NCBI GenBank assembly: GCA_025935195.1
Contig: JAICVS010000021.1
Span: 1 to 41,206, forward strand
Length of the DNA: 41,206 nt
From: Ktedonobacterales bacterium
Lineage (GTDB): Bacteria; Chloroflexota; Ktedonobacteria; Ktedonobacterales; JADMIN01
Direction of reading: 5' to 3'
Positions 1 through 8,496 of this stretch are shown here, piece by piece. The translations under genes were made by a program, and so were the position numbers. Positions within the stretch are counted from its first letter, which is position 1; each line of letters starts with the position of its first letter. The notes under the pieces were generated by a model. That model had not been told where the DNA came from and did not search any database. It saw only the letters and a list, made by a program, of their open reading frames with translations.

Positions 1-97
1 CATGGGCTGCGCGAGCGAAACACGCCGACGCACCGCGAGATACTCTTGAAGACTGTGACGCTCCGGGCTGGGTCGTTTTACCGGCATACGCCGGCGG

Positions 98-937
98 CTA
101 GCGGCGCGAGGCCGGATGCGTGTTTGGATGCATAACGCTGAGATCACGACCAGCGCGGCCGGACGCTTCGAGCACGGCAGCGGCGGCGCGCGCGGTCATT
201 TCGGGTGTCAGGCGCGAGGCCGGCGCACCGACGTTGAGCGCGGCCACTACGCGCCCATCGCCGCCACGGACTGGCGCGGCGAGCGAGGCAGCCCCTGGCA
301 CAGTCTCACCGCTCGACTGGGTGTAGCCCCGCGCACGGGCAAACTCCAGCGCGGCAGCCAGTTCAGCGCGACGAGCCGCGCTGAACGCGAGCGTCGCGCG
401 CCGCCACAGATCAGCATCGGCCGGGCCGTCCATCAACAGCGCCTTGCCGGCCGCGCCGCGGTCCAGTGGGAAGCAGCGGCCGACGCCGGCGCTCATACGC
501 AGCATTTGCGGGCTTTCGAGCTCGTCGAGGCAGACGCGCACATCGCCCGCGACGACATACAGCGCGATAGTCTCGTCGGTGACGGAGCGGAGCCAGCGCA
601 TGTGCGGCAGGCAAATCTGACGCAGATCCGCCTCGCCGGGCACGGCGCGCGCCAGCGCCAGCACGCGATAGCCCAGCGTGTAGTGGCGGTGATCGGGATC
701 CTGTGCCACCAGACCACGCGCCAGCAGGGCTTGGAGCAGGCGATGCACTGTGCTCTTGGTGAGGTCGAGACGCTCGCTCAACTCAGTCACGCCAAGGGTG
801 GGTGTCTCGCGGGAGAAGCTGCAGAGCACGGCGAGCGCACGGTCAACCGAGCGGCTGGCCAGGGCAACGTCCACGGGTGTCCCAGTAGCCGCGGCGGGGC
901 GCCGGGATGTGCGGGGATCTGCCGTGCTGGTAGTCAT
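98..937 (-). CDS. IclR family transcriptional regulator
   Basis: A 279-residue IclR-type regulator. An N-terminal winged helix-turn-helix (about residues 30-88, with the recognition-helix signature LTKSTVHRLLQAL) is followed by the IclR effector-binding domain (about 105-265). Family members bind a small metabolite through the C-terminal domain and usually repress or activate a nearby catabolic operon. I start at the ATG at 937 because a TGGAG sits 8 nt upstream; an ATG eight codons further up has no comparable ribosome site. Its promoter and a probable operator lie in the 335 nt upstream. No obvious target operon adjoins it in the window, so the regulated pathway may lie beyond position 1. 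Family call is firm; ligand unknown. Confidence 0.9.
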   Translation of the reverse strand: MTTSTADPRTSRRPAAATGTPVDVALASRSVDRALAVLCSFSRETPTLGVTELSERLDLTKSTVHRLLQALLARGLVAQDPDHRHYTLGYRVLALARAVPGEADLRQICLPHMRWLRSVTDETIALYVVAGDVRVCLDELESPQMLRMSAGVGRCFPLDRGAAGKALLMDGPADADLWRRATLAFSAARRAELAAALEFARARGYTQSSGETVPGAASLAAPVRGGDGRVVAALNVGAPASRLTPEMTARAAAAVLEASGRAGRDLSVMHPNTHPASRR

Positions 938-1000
938 CGAGCGGGCTCCACACAACGCCATAGCTTCGCTTCGGCGGGATGCTCTCGCCGGTTCCGTATC

Positions 1001-1017
1001 GTGGAACGGCGTTCCAC
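1001..1017. promoter_or_regulatory. Palindromic operator, probably IclR autoregulatory
   Basis: GTGGAACGGCGTTCCAC is a perfect palindrome around its centre base. Its core TGGAA-N5-TTCCA has the same form as the known E. coli IclR box (TGGAAATNATTTCCA). It lies just downstream of the predicted transcription start of the IclR gene, where a bound protein would block transcription. Palindrome and placement are seen; the identity of the bound protein is inferred. Confidence 0.6.
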
Positions 1018-1035
1018 GTCGCGGTGGATGGCAGG

Positions 1036-1064
1036 ATGATACCCAAGCGGACGGTGGATGTCAA
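1036..1064 (-). promoter_or_regulatory. Sigma-70-type promoter of the IclR gene
   Basis: On the minus strand TTGACA (1064-1059) is followed by exactly 17 nt and then TATCAT (1041-1036), a full -35 match and 5 of 6 at -10. It points at the IclR gene, about 100 nt from its start codon. Transcription would begin near 1029. Confidence 0.7.
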
Positions 1065-1160
1065 GGGCAACCCGCCAGACCAGAGGAGAACCGCTGGATG
1101 TGGGCATTGCGGGGCAGTGGCAGGGGGCCGAGGAACGGGCGACAGGAAGCGCCGCGTGGA

Positions 1161-1198
1161 TGGAAACGGTTCCGCTCTACGGTTCCGCTCTATGGAAC
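1161..1198. repeat. Tandem 13-nt repeat with GGAAC/GTTCC half-sites
   Basis: CGGTTCCGCTCTA occurs twice head to tail (1167-1179 and 1180-1192). It is preceded by TGGAAAC and followed by TGGAAC, so the block holds several half-sites like those of the palindrome at 1001-1017. It may be a second binding region of the same regulator. The rest of the gap between the IclR gene and the receiver upstream holds nothing else I recognise. Confidence 0.5.
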
Positions 1199-1272
1199 GG
1201 GAGCAGGGTGGGCGCAGGGTGATACGAGCCAACTGGTCGGCTGGCGCGAAAATTAGGTGTCTGACTACGCGA

Positions 1273-1698
1273 TCAAGCGGGTCGTTCCAGTCCCTTGATA
1301 CGGCAAAGCAGGCGAACGCGCGCATGGAAGAGGCGCAGATCCACCGGTTTGACCACATAATCATCGGCGCCGGCCTGGAAGCCGGCGACCTTGTCCTGGA
1401 TGCTGGCGCGGTCGGTAACCACCATGATCGGCAGGTGCTCGGCTTCGGGCAACCGGCGCACCTCTTCACAGAGGCGCAGGCCGTCGCCTTCAGGCAGATC
1501 CACCTCAGTAACAAGCAGGTCCGGGGGATCGGCGCGCATAGCGTCAAGCGCCTCGCTGGAGCCGCTCACGAAACGCACGTCGTATGCGTCGCCAAGGGCG
1601 CTCCGTATGCGCTCGCGCGCGGACGGATTGTTCTCTACGACGAGCAGGCGGAGCCGATCGTCGTGTGGCTCGACGGCCAAGAATCGGTTCGCCACCAC
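1273..1698 (-). CDS. Stand-alone receiver-domain protein, atypical (Glu at phosphoacceptor site)
   Basis: A 141-residue single REC domain without output domain. Thr95 and Lys117 are in place, but the acidic pair is Glu22-Asn23 instead of Asp-Asp, and the residue aligned with the phosphorylated Asp is Glu65 (VTEVDLPEGDG). I checked the codon: it is GAG. Glu at this site often mimics the phosphorylated state, so this may be a constitutively 'on' partner protein rather than a phospho-switch. Start is GTG with GAGGGGAG 6 nt upstream; a second GTG follows at once. It lies 73 nt downstream of another receiver gene on the same strand, probably one transcript. No histidine kinase is nearby. Confidence 0.85.
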   Translation of the reverse strand: MVANRFLAVEPHDDRLRLLVVENNPSARERIRSALGDAYDVRFVSGSSEALDAMRADPPDLLVTEVDLPEGDGLRLCEEVRRLPEAEHLPIMVVTDRASIQDKVAGFQAGADDYVVKPVDLRLFHARVRLLCRIKGLERPA

Positions 1699-1771
1699 GA
1701 TCCACTCCCCTCAGGTTCACACGCGGAACCCACTATCTTCCTTCGTGAACGGATGAGGTAGCAAGATGATG

Positions 1772-2266
1772 CTACGCATCTCCCTTCGGGCTACCCGGCG
1801 CGTCAAGTCCGGCAAGCTGTTCCAGCCGCTGCTCCCGTTCTTCCGGTGTGATGCTCATCACCCGCTCTAGTGTGGCGCAGAGCACACTGGGCTTGAAGGG
1901 CTTGGCTAGATACTCGTCCACCCCGGAAAGCAGGCCGGTCAGTTGGTCGTCATCCTCGATCATGGCGCTCAGGATGATCAGCGGCGTGTGCGCCGAGGCG
2001 GCGTCGCCGCGCAGGCAGCGCACCACCTGATAGCCGTCCATGCGCGGCATCTTCACGTCTACGATGACACAGTCGGGCCGCTCGCGGGAGAACTGCTCCA
2101 GCCCTTGCACCCCATCGTAGGCGACGACGACCGCGTATTTGCCCTGCAAAGCGACCGCGTGCCGGATCAGCTCGACAATCGTCGGGTTGTCGTCAATCAC
2201 GAGCACTTTCTTCTGTGGAGCCACCGCCGCCACGTTGCTCATATCCGCCACCAACTGACCAGCCAT
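1772..2266 (-). CDS. Stand-alone response regulator receiver protein
   Basis: A 164-residue CheY/Spo0F-like single receiver domain with all catalytic residues: Asp25-Asp26, phosphoacceptor Asp70 (VIVDVKMPRMDGY), Ser100 and Lys122. A short charged tail follows the fold. It would be phosphorylated by a histidine kinase not encoded here and act by protein contact, since no DNA-binding domain is attached. The ATG at 2266 is chosen because GGGGAGAGG sits 8 nt upstream; a longer frame starts 15 codons earlier. It precedes the Glu-type receiver in the same direction, so an intact and a degenerate receiver are paired. Confidence 0.85.
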   Translation of the reverse strand: MAGQLVADMSNVAAVAPQKKVLVIDDNPTIVELIRHAVALQGKYAVVVAYDGVQGLEQFSRERPDCVIVDVKMPRMDGYQVVRCLRGDAASAHTPLIILSAMIEDDDQLTGLLSGVDEYLAKPFKPSVLCATLERVMSITPEEREQRLEQLAGLDAPGSPKGDA

Positions 2267-2645
2267 GCGCCACACCTCTCCCCGCTCCCGCGGCCCACGC
2301 CGCCCCGCCACATCATCTTATGAGACGCGCGGCCCCACCGCGCGTTACACCACTCTCATACACCGCGCCCATCCGTCGCGACTCCGTTCGCGAGCGGCGC
2401 TCGGACGCTTCTATCCCCATTCTACCATACGGTAGTCGCCACGCCTATCGGGAAAAAGGCGCAGTCTCGCTGGCGCTTCCTGCCGCGCGACCTCGCGTAA
2501 GATACTATATGATATGGTACGGCGCGGCTTGCGAAAAGCTGTCGCTCGCGCCGAAAAGTCCTAGCCCATACCGTCCTGACCTACACAGCGTGTTCGCCAC
2601 CCGGCAAGCGCGGCAGGGCGGGACGGCCCACAGGGAGCCAGTAAA
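2267..2645. other. Intergenic region between divergent receiver and ThiF genes
   Basis: This 379-nt gap must hold promoters for both directions. Its middle contains an AT-rich run (2501-2520, with TATGAT at 2508-2513) that stands out from the GC-rich surroundings and could be a -10 element for the ThiF-like gene, though I see no good -35. No RNA gene or convincing small gene was found. Confidence 0.35.
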
Positions 2646-3800
2646 ATGCCGATACCAAGCGATCCAACCGCCGCGACGGCTAAGACGGCCAAACCAATCA
2701 CGCCGACGATGACGACCCAGACGCCCGCGACGACGCGGCATGGCGCACATGACGAGCGTGTGGAGCGCGGGCTGGGCGCGGGCGAGCGCTACGCCCGGCA
2801 GACGCTTTTCGCGGGCATCGGCCAGCAGGGGCAGGAGCGCATCGCGCGCGGGCGCGTGCTGATCGTCGGCTGCGGCGCGCTGGGCAGTGTGCTGGCGAAC
2901 AACCTGGCGCGCGCCGGCGTCGGGCACCTGCGCATCGCTGACCGCGACTACGTGGAGGGCAACAACCTGCAACGGCAGGTGCTCTACGTCGAGGATGACG
3001 TGCGCCGCGGCATGCCCAAGGCGGCGGCGGCGGCGGAGTATCTGCGCCGCGTGAACGGCCTCATCACCATTGAGCCGCTGGTGACGGATGTGACGGCGGA
3101 GAACGTCGAGGAGCTGATCGAGGGCTGCGATCTGGTGCTGGACGGCACCGACAACTTCGAGACACGCTATCTCTTGAACGACGCCTGCCTTAAGGCCGGC
3201 GTGCCGTGGATCTACAGCGGCGTGATCGCCGCCTACGGCGTGACGCTGGCGGTGCTGCCGGGCGAGACGGCCTGCCTGCGCTGTGTCTTTCCGGAGCGGC
3301 CGCTGCCCGGCACGACGCCGACCTGCGACACGGCGGGCGTGCTGAACGGCATCGTCGGTGTGATCGCGGGCATGGCGTCCACCGAGGCGCTGAAGCTGCT
3401 GGTGGGCAGCCCACAGCTCGTGCGCGGCATGACCTGGGTGGACCTGTGGGAGAACACCTTCGACCGCATCGAGCTGCCGCGCCAGGTGGATTGTCCGGCT
3501 TGCGGGCGCGGCGAGTACGAGTATCTGGACGCGCCGATTGACGAGAGCGGGACGGCGCTATGCGGGCGCAACGCCGTGCAGGTGCGGCCGCCACGTGGGA
3601 CGGCGGGCGCCGGGCTGGACCTGGCGGCGCTGGCGGAGCGGCTGGCGCCGGTGGGCGAGGTGGCGAGCAACGGCTTCCTGCTGCGCCTGCGCGTGGACGG
3701 CTATGATGTCACCGTCTTCCCCGACGCGCGCGCCATCATCAAGGGCACCGACGATCTGGCGCTGGCCCGCGGCGTCTATGCCAAATACGTGGGAATGTGA
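2646..3800 (+). CDS. ThiF/MoeB/HesA family adenylyltransferase (E1-like)
   Basis: A 384-residue E1-like enzyme. After a low-complexity Thr/Ala/Pro lead of about 45 residues come RYARQTLFAGIG, the ATP-binding loop GCGALGS (75-81), the DRD and NNLQRQ nucleotide residues (99-111), a candidate catalytic Cys227 (PTCDTAGVL) and two zinc Cys pairs (C210/C213 and C283/C286). The C-terminal extension after residue 300 resembles that of ThiF proteins of Gram-positive bacteria. Such enzymes adenylate the C-terminal Gly-Gly of a ThiS or MoaD sulfur carrier for thiamine or molybdopterin synthesis. No carrier gene is adjacent; moeA occurs 14 kb away. AGGGAG lies about 9 nt before the ATG. Confidence 0.88.
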   Translation: MPIPSDPTAATAKTAKPITPTMTTQTPATTRHGAHDERVERGLGAGERYARQTLFAGIGQQGQERIARGRVLIVGCGALGSVLANNLARAGVGHLRIADRDYVEGNNLQRQVLYVEDDVRRGMPKAAAAAEYLRRVNGLITIEPLVTDVTAENVEELIEGCDLVLDGTDNFETRYLLNDACLKAGVPWIYSGVIAAYGVTLAVLPGETACLRCVFPERPLPGTTPTCDTAGVLNGIVGVIAGMASTEALKLLVGSPQLVRGMTWVDLWENTFDRIELPRQVDCPACGRGEYEYLDAPIDESGTALCGRNAVQVRPPRGTAGAGLDLAALAERLAPVGEVASNGFLLRLRVDGYDVTVFPDARAIIKGTDDLALARGVYAKYVGM

Positions 3801-3811
3801 AGGGGAGGCGC

Positions 3812-4630
3812 ATGCGAATCCTTTGCTCAACCGGGGTCTTCACACGCAGCTCGGACCCCTTGAGCCACGAGGTCATCCCGCGGTATGGTCCCCAGCTCGC
3901 GGTAGACGGGTTTGAAGTCATCTTCTACCCGCGCTGGTATCCTCAGCAAGAACAGGTGGTCCGCGCGCTGCGCGCCTCGCGACTGGCGTTTCCTGTCATC
4001 CATGTCGAGAAGGGTATCGGTGAGGTCTTCGGCAGCAGTCACCCGGACGAGCAAGAGCAAGGGATCGTCCACTTTGAACACAACTGCCACTTTGGCCGGG
4101 AGATTGGAGCGCGTCTCGCCGTGCTCCACCTGTGGGGGCTGCCCCAGTCGGACACCCATTTCGAGCGCAATCTGGGGTTGCTCACGCGCTGCCTGGATAT
4201 AGCGCATCGCTATGGGCTGGAGCTCGCCATCGAGACGCTTCCCTCCATCGCATCCGATCCGCTCTCGAATGTCAAGCGAGCCTTCGAGCGGGATGCGCGT
4301 TCGCGTGTGGCGCTCGACACCGAGTTCCTGGCGATGCACCACCAACTCGGCGCTGTCTTTGACGCCGACTGGCTCTGGCAGGCAGCGCTCGTCAAGCATG
4401 TGCATCTGAAGGATTTCGCCGCTGATTCACACTCGAATGAGGGCCGGCGTTTCTTGCATCCGGGCGACGGTCAGATTGATTTTGGGCGCTTCCTGTGCCA
4501 ATTGAGGGCTGCGGGCTTTGATGGGACGCTGAGCCTGGAGGCGCGTGGCATTGACAGCGAGGGCCAGGTCGAGGTCGCGCGCATCGAAGCGAGCTTGCGA
4601 CTGATCGCGGACCTTGCGCGTGAGACGTAG
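3812..4630 (+). CDS. Sugar phosphate isomerase/epimerase-like TIM-barrel protein
   Basis: A 272-residue xylose-isomerase-like TIM barrel (AP endonuclease 2 superfamily). The expected metal ligands are visible as IETLP, ALDTEF, HVHLKD and LSLEARG. Members isomerise or epimerise sugars and inositols; the substrate cannot be read from sequence. I prefer the ATG at 3812, which follows AAGGGGAGG, over an in-frame GTG at 3797 that overlaps the ThiF-like stop codon. The 11-nt gap makes co-transcription with the ThiF-like gene likely, although a shared pathway is not obvious. The gene looks less GC-biased than its neighbours. Confidence 0.8.
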   Translation: MRILCSTGVFTRSSDPLSHEVIPRYGPQLAVDGFEVIFYPRWYPQQEQVVRALRASRLAFPVIHVEKGIGEVFGSSHPDEQEQGIVHFEHNCHFGREIGARLAVLHLWGLPQSDTHFERNLGLLTRCLDIAHRYGLELAIETLPSIASDPLSNVKRAFERDARSRVALDTEFLAMHHQLGAVFDADWLWQAALVKHVHLKDFAADSHSNEGRRFLHPGDGQIDFGRFLCQLRAAGFDGTLSLEARGIDSEGQVEVARIEASLRLIADLARET

Positions 4631-4713
4631 CGCGAACCATGCGCCCGCGCCAGGGCCGCACAAGCAACACAACAACCCACACAGCAGTTCTAACCGGCCT
4701 CACCGCCTCGCCT

Positions 4714-5835
4714 TCACCGAGCCGCCAGCGCCGCGCGATCATCGTACTGCTCCGCGAAGCCCTCAGCCCGGCGCAGCGCCAGCAGCTCCAGCGCGGCGGC
4801 GGCCACATCTTCGATGGAGATGCCGGAGACGAAGGATTCCTGGTGGCGGCAGGAGTCGCGCGAGCGGTCCGCGCCGCAGACAGGGCAATCCAGCCGCCAC
4901 GAGACGAAGAGGCGGTGGCGCGTGCGCGTGAGCGGGCTGGCGTTGACGAGGTTGAAGCACCAGTAGACGGCGGCGGTGGGCGTGCCGACAGCCTGGGCCA
5001 GGTGACGCGGGCCGCTGTCGTTGGCGACCAGCACGGCGGACCGGGCGAGGAGTCCCGCCAGGCCGCACAGCGAGAGCCGGCCGCAGAGGTTGGTGGCGCG
5101 CGCGCGCATCGCCGCCACCACATCCGCGACCACATCCGCCTCGTCGGGCGTGCCCGTGACGACCACCTCCGCGCCGGCCGCCGCAAGCGCGTCGCCCACG
5201 GCGGCGAACTTCGCGGTGGGCCAGCGGCGCGCGGAATCGCTCGCGCCGGGATGGATGGCGGCGATGGGCCGGCTACCGCCGGGGTAAGCGTCGTACGACT
5301 CGGCCAGGTCGGCATCGGTGACGGCCAGCTGGGGTTCGAGCGCGGTGGGGACCGCGCCGACCAGCGCGACCGCCTCCAGATAGCGTATCGTCTCGTGCTG
5401 GAAGTAGATGTAAGGCATCCAGCGGTCCAGCGCGGGCGCATCGGGCGTCTTGACTCCGGCGGTGACACGCGCGCCCAGGCGCAGCACGAAGGGATTGGAG
5501 TTGCGGCCGCCGCCGTGAAGCTGCAAAGCCAGATCGAACCGCTCCTGGCGCATCGCCGCGAAGAATCGCTCCAGCTCGGCGGGATCACCCTCCGCGCCTG
5601 CCACGTCGTTGACGCCGCGGCTGGGCGGCACGACGACGACGCGATCCACCGGCCCTGGCCGGCTCGTCAGAAAGTCGCGGTGCCAGCGCTTGCCCAGCAA
5701 CACGATCTCAGCCGTCGGATACGCGGCGCGTAGCGCCTCCAGAGCCGGCAGGGCCAGCAGGAAGTCGCCGATGGCGTTGGCGCGCAGCACGGCGATGGTG
5801 CGGACGTTGGGGATGCGATCAGCGTGCGGGAGCAT
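4714..5835 (-). CDS. Glycosyltransferase family 9 (heptosyltransferase-like), second of pair
   Basis: A 373-residue GT-B fold protein of the ADP-heptose:LPS heptosyltransferase family (GT9). Visible motifs are VLRANAIGDFLLALPALEAL near the N-terminus, HPGASDSARRWP at the domain junction and the nucleotide-sugar motif NDSGPRHLA. A cysteine group (CPVCG then C) lies near the C-terminus. The ATG at 5835 has AAGG 8 nt upstream and lies inside the end of the previous gene, giving a 17-nt overlap and likely translational coupling. In a monoderm such enzymes would decorate another surface glycan rather than LPS. Donor and acceptor are unknown. Confidence 0.88.
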   Translation of the reverse strand: MLPHADRIPNVRTIAVLRANAIGDFLLALPALEALRAAYPTAEIVLLGKRWHRDFLTSRPGPVDRVVVVPPSRGVNDVAGAEGDPAELERFFAAMRQERFDLALQLHGGGRNSNPFVLRLGARVTAGVKTPDAPALDRWMPYIYFQHETIRYLEAVALVGAVPTALEPQLAVTDADLAESYDAYPGGSRPIAAIHPGASDSARRWPTAKFAAVGDALAAAGAEVVVTGTPDEADVVADVVAAMRARATNLCGRLSLCGLAGLLARSAVLVANDSGPRHLAQAVGTPTAAVYWCFNLVNASPLTRTRHRLFVSWRLDCPVCGADRSRDSCRHQESFVSGISIEDVAAAALELLALRRAEGFAEQYDDRAALAAR

Positions 5836-7018
5836 GGCAGGCACCTTCTGTATGCGGACTGGCGAGATCGAGCGGCGCAGCGGGCCATGGGCCACCATGC
5901 GCGTCATGTGCAGCGATGACCTCTTCCGCGGCGGCGAGCACGTCCGCCACGGCGACGCCCATGAGGCAACGATACTCGTACGCGCAGGCGGAGCAGGGCA
6001 CGGGGCCGGCCGGGCGGCACGGCACGTCGCGTAAGACTACGCGAAAGGGACCGCGTGCGGGTGGACCATAGGCTTCAGGACTGGAGCCGCCGAAGATAGT
6101 GACCGTGGGTGCGCCAAGGGCATAGGCGATATGCGCCGGACCGCTGTCGTTGGTGATGAGGACGGCGAGCCGCGCGATCACCGCGCCCAGCGCGGGCAGC
6201 GTCGTCGCGCCGGTGAGATCGAGGCAGAGGCGCGCGAGATCGGCCGGCAGCGCTGCTCGCAGCGCGCGGGCCGTGGCGAATGCCTCCGCGTCGCCCAGCA
6301 GCACCAGCGTGCCGCCATGCCGGCGTAGCAGCGCCGCGCCAACGGCGGCGAATCGCTCCGCGGGCCAGCGGCGCGCCTCGTCGCGCGCGGAGGGATGCAG
6401 CCCAATCAGTGGCGGCACAGCCTCGCGCAGCAACGTCTCGGCCGCCGCATGATCGGCGGGCCAGAGCGGGAACTCAATCACAGTGCCGCGCGCGGGCGCG
6501 CCGAGGAACTCCGCCAGCGCGAGCGGGCGCGACACCTCGTGGCCGCGCTCTGGGTAGGGCAGCGCGGCGTCCAGCCGGCCAGAGCCTTCGCCAGGGCGGA
6601 CGAAACCGGCGGTGGCGCCCGCGCCGAGCAGCAGCGTGAGGGGATTCGAATAGACGCCCGATCCCTGCATCTGGATGGCGAGATCGAAGCGCTCGGCCTG
6701 CATCTCCTGGAAAAAGCCGACACAGCGGCGAGCATCGAAGAACTGCTCGGCGATGCCGGGGAAGCCGGGGAACGGGATCACGCGGTCCAGGTAGGGCGAG
6801 CGCAGGGCGAGCTCGCAGAGCAGCGGCAGCGTGATGATCGCGATCTCAGCCTCGGGCAGCGTGGCGCGCAGGGCGCGGAAAGCCGGCACAGCGCACAGAA
6901 AATCGCCGATGCGTGAGGCGCGCAGCAGCGCTACCGTGCGCGGGGGCGCGGGCAGCCGCCGCAGCAGGCCCGGCGCGAAGGGATCGCCGTAGGTTGATGG
7001 GACGGTGGATGGCGTCAT
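5819..7018 (-). CDS. Glycosyltransferase family 9 (heptosyltransferase-like), first of pair
   Basis: A 399-residue GT9 protein, homologous to the following gene. It shows LLRASRIGDFLCAVPAFRAL, HPSARDEARRWP and NDSGPAHIA, then a C-terminal cysteine cluster (C, CSAC, C). Its ATG at 7018 has no clear ribosome site, unlike most genes here. The two proteins keep the same domain order, so they look like a tandem duplication that has diverged, probably adding successive sugars to one glycan. The 206 nt upstream, shared with the divergent hydrolase gene, contain nothing else recognisable. Confidence 0.88.
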   Translation of the reverse strand: MTPSTVPSTYGDPFAPGLLRRLPAPPRTVALLRASRIGDFLCAVPAFRALRATLPEAEIAIITLPLLCELALRSPYLDRVIPFPGFPGIAEQFFDARRCVGFFQEMQAERFDLAIQMQGSGVYSNPLTLLLGAGATAGFVRPGEGSGRLDAALPYPERGHEVSRPLALAEFLGAPARGTVIEFPLWPADHAAAETLLREAVPPLIGLHPSARDEARRWPAERFAAVGAALLRRHGGTLVLLGDAEAFATARALRAALPADLARLCLDLTGATTLPALGAVIARLAVLITNDSGPAHIAYALGAPTVTIFGGSSPEAYGPPARGPFRVVLRDVPCRPAGPVPCSACAYEYRCLMGVAVADVLAAAEEVIAAHDAHGGPWPAAPLDLASPHTEGACHAPAR

Positions 7019-7224
7019 AGGGTCATGCCTGGATCGCTCCGCACGGTGGCAGCCGCATTGGCCGCATTTGCAGGCGCATCACGTTCGTATGCGCTGCCGA
7101 CACGACACCAACCAGCAGGTTCCGCACCAGCGTTTCTGAATAGGGCGTGACGTGGCGCCCGCGCGCGTCGTAGTCTTGCGTAGAGAACACGCCGAGGCAC
7201 ATACGACGCGGACAGGAGGCCGGC

Positions 7225-8466
7225 GTGGCGGAGCAGACTGAACGACACGACGAGGCGCGGCCTCATCCGCATCCGGCGGGCGAAAGGGGGCCGGACCAGC
7301 GCTGGCGGCTTACGCGCGGCGCCATCGTGGCGCGTGCGCTGCTCGTCGTGCTGTTCCTGGCCGGAGCGTACTGCTCACTCATTCCGTCGGGCCGGGCGGC
7401 GGCGCGCACCGCGCTGCTCTTGCCCGCGCTAGTGACACAGACGGTCCCCCCGCCGCTCGCGCTGATGGGCGAGCCAGTGCGCCACCGCGAGGTGACGGTG
7501 CGGGCCAAAAGCGGCCCGGTCTTCCTGGACATCTACGAGCCGACATCCCCCGCCCCAGCAATGCCCGGCGCGCGCGAGGCTGTGCTGCTAATCCCTGGTG
7601 TAGGCGACAACCGCAAAGAGCCGCAGCTCATCAACCTCGCCGAGGCGATGGCACGCTCTGGGCTGGTGGCCGTCAGCATGACGACGCCGACGCTGATCGC
7701 CTATACGCTCGCGCCCGACGACGCCGACGCGGTCGTGCAAGCCTTCCTGGCGATGGGCCAGGCGCCGGGAGTGGACCTGAAGCGGTCGGGCATCCTCGGC
7801 TTCAGCGCCGGTGGCGCGCTGGCGACCTTCGCGGCGGCCGACCCGCGCATCCGCGATACCATCGCCTTCATCACCCTCTTTGGCGGCTACTACGATGTGC
7901 GCACGATGCTAGGCGATGTGGGCCGCCGCGCGCAGACGGTGGACGGGAAGCCGCGGGCCTGGCAGCCAAACGCGGTGACGCTGCAAGTGCTCGCCAACAC
8001 CATCGCCACGGATCTGCCCTCCTTCGACGCGGTAAGACTGACCGATGCCTTCAGCACCGACCCCTTCACCCCACTCGCGGACCTGGAGGTGGACGACCTC
8101 TCGCCGCCCGGCGCGGCGGCGTATCACCTGCTCGCGGGCGACGCGCCCAGCGATGTGGACGCGAACGTGGCGGCGGTGACACAGGCGATGGCGCCGCTGC
8201 TGGACGGCCTCTCGCCGAGTACAGCCGCGCCGGGCGTGCGCACGGCGGTCTACCTGCTGCACGACCGCAACGACGGTTTCGTGCCGTTCACCGAGTCGCG
8301 CGCCTTCGACGCCGCGCTCACCCAACTGGGCAAGTCGCACCGCTACGCCGAGTTCGGCATCTTCCAGCACGTCGAGGTGCGCGCGGACCTGGGCATCGGG
8401 CCGCTGCTCTCCGACCTGGCGAGTCTATATGGCATCGTGAGCGGGCTGTTGGCGCCGGCCTCGTAA
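7225..8466 (+). CDS. Membrane-anchored alpha/beta hydrolase
   Basis: A 413-residue protein. A positively charged N-terminus precedes one membrane segment (about 35-52), then an alpha/beta-hydrolase (dienelactone hydrolase-like) domain that would lie outside the cell. The catalytic triad is probably Ser194 (GFSAGG), Asp350 (HDRNDGFVP) and His382 (FQHVEV), with PGVGDN at 124-129 as a possible oxyanion loop. Substrate unknown; an esterase is the simplest guess. The start is GTG with a perfect AGGAGG 5 nt upstream. A small membrane-protein gene follows 30 nt downstream and may be co-transcribed. Confidence 0.8.
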   Translation: MAEQTERHDEARPHPHPAGERGPDQRWRLTRGAIVARALLVVLFLAGAYCSLIPSGRAAARTALLLPALVTQTVPPPLALMGEPVRHREVTVRAKSGPVFLDIYEPTSPAPAMPGAREAVLLIPGVGDNRKEPQLINLAEAMARSGLVAVSMTTPTLIAYTLAPDDADAVVQAFLAMGQAPGVDLKRSGILGFSAGGALATFAAADPRIRDTIAFITLFGGYYDVRTMLGDVGRRAQTVDGKPRAWQPNAVTLQVLANTIATDLPSFDAVRLTDAFSTDPFTPLADLEVDDLSPPGAAAYHLLAGDAPSDVDANVAAVTQAMAPLLDGLSPSTAAPGVRTAVYLLHDRNDGFVPFTESRAFDAALTQLGKSHRYAEFGIFQHVEVRADLGIGPLLSDLASLYGIVSGLLAPAS

Positions 8467-8496
8467 GGGCTTGTGCGAGTGTGAATGGAGCGGGCG

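Noticed and set aside
1..97. Start of a minus-strand gene at the left edge (CAT at 1-3)
   Set aside because: No ribosome site precedes it and only the start codon would be inside the window.
4392..5588. Long minus-strand frame overlapping the second GT9 gene
   Set aside because: Low-complexity Arg/Ser/Pro translation in another frame of a clear GT9 gene.
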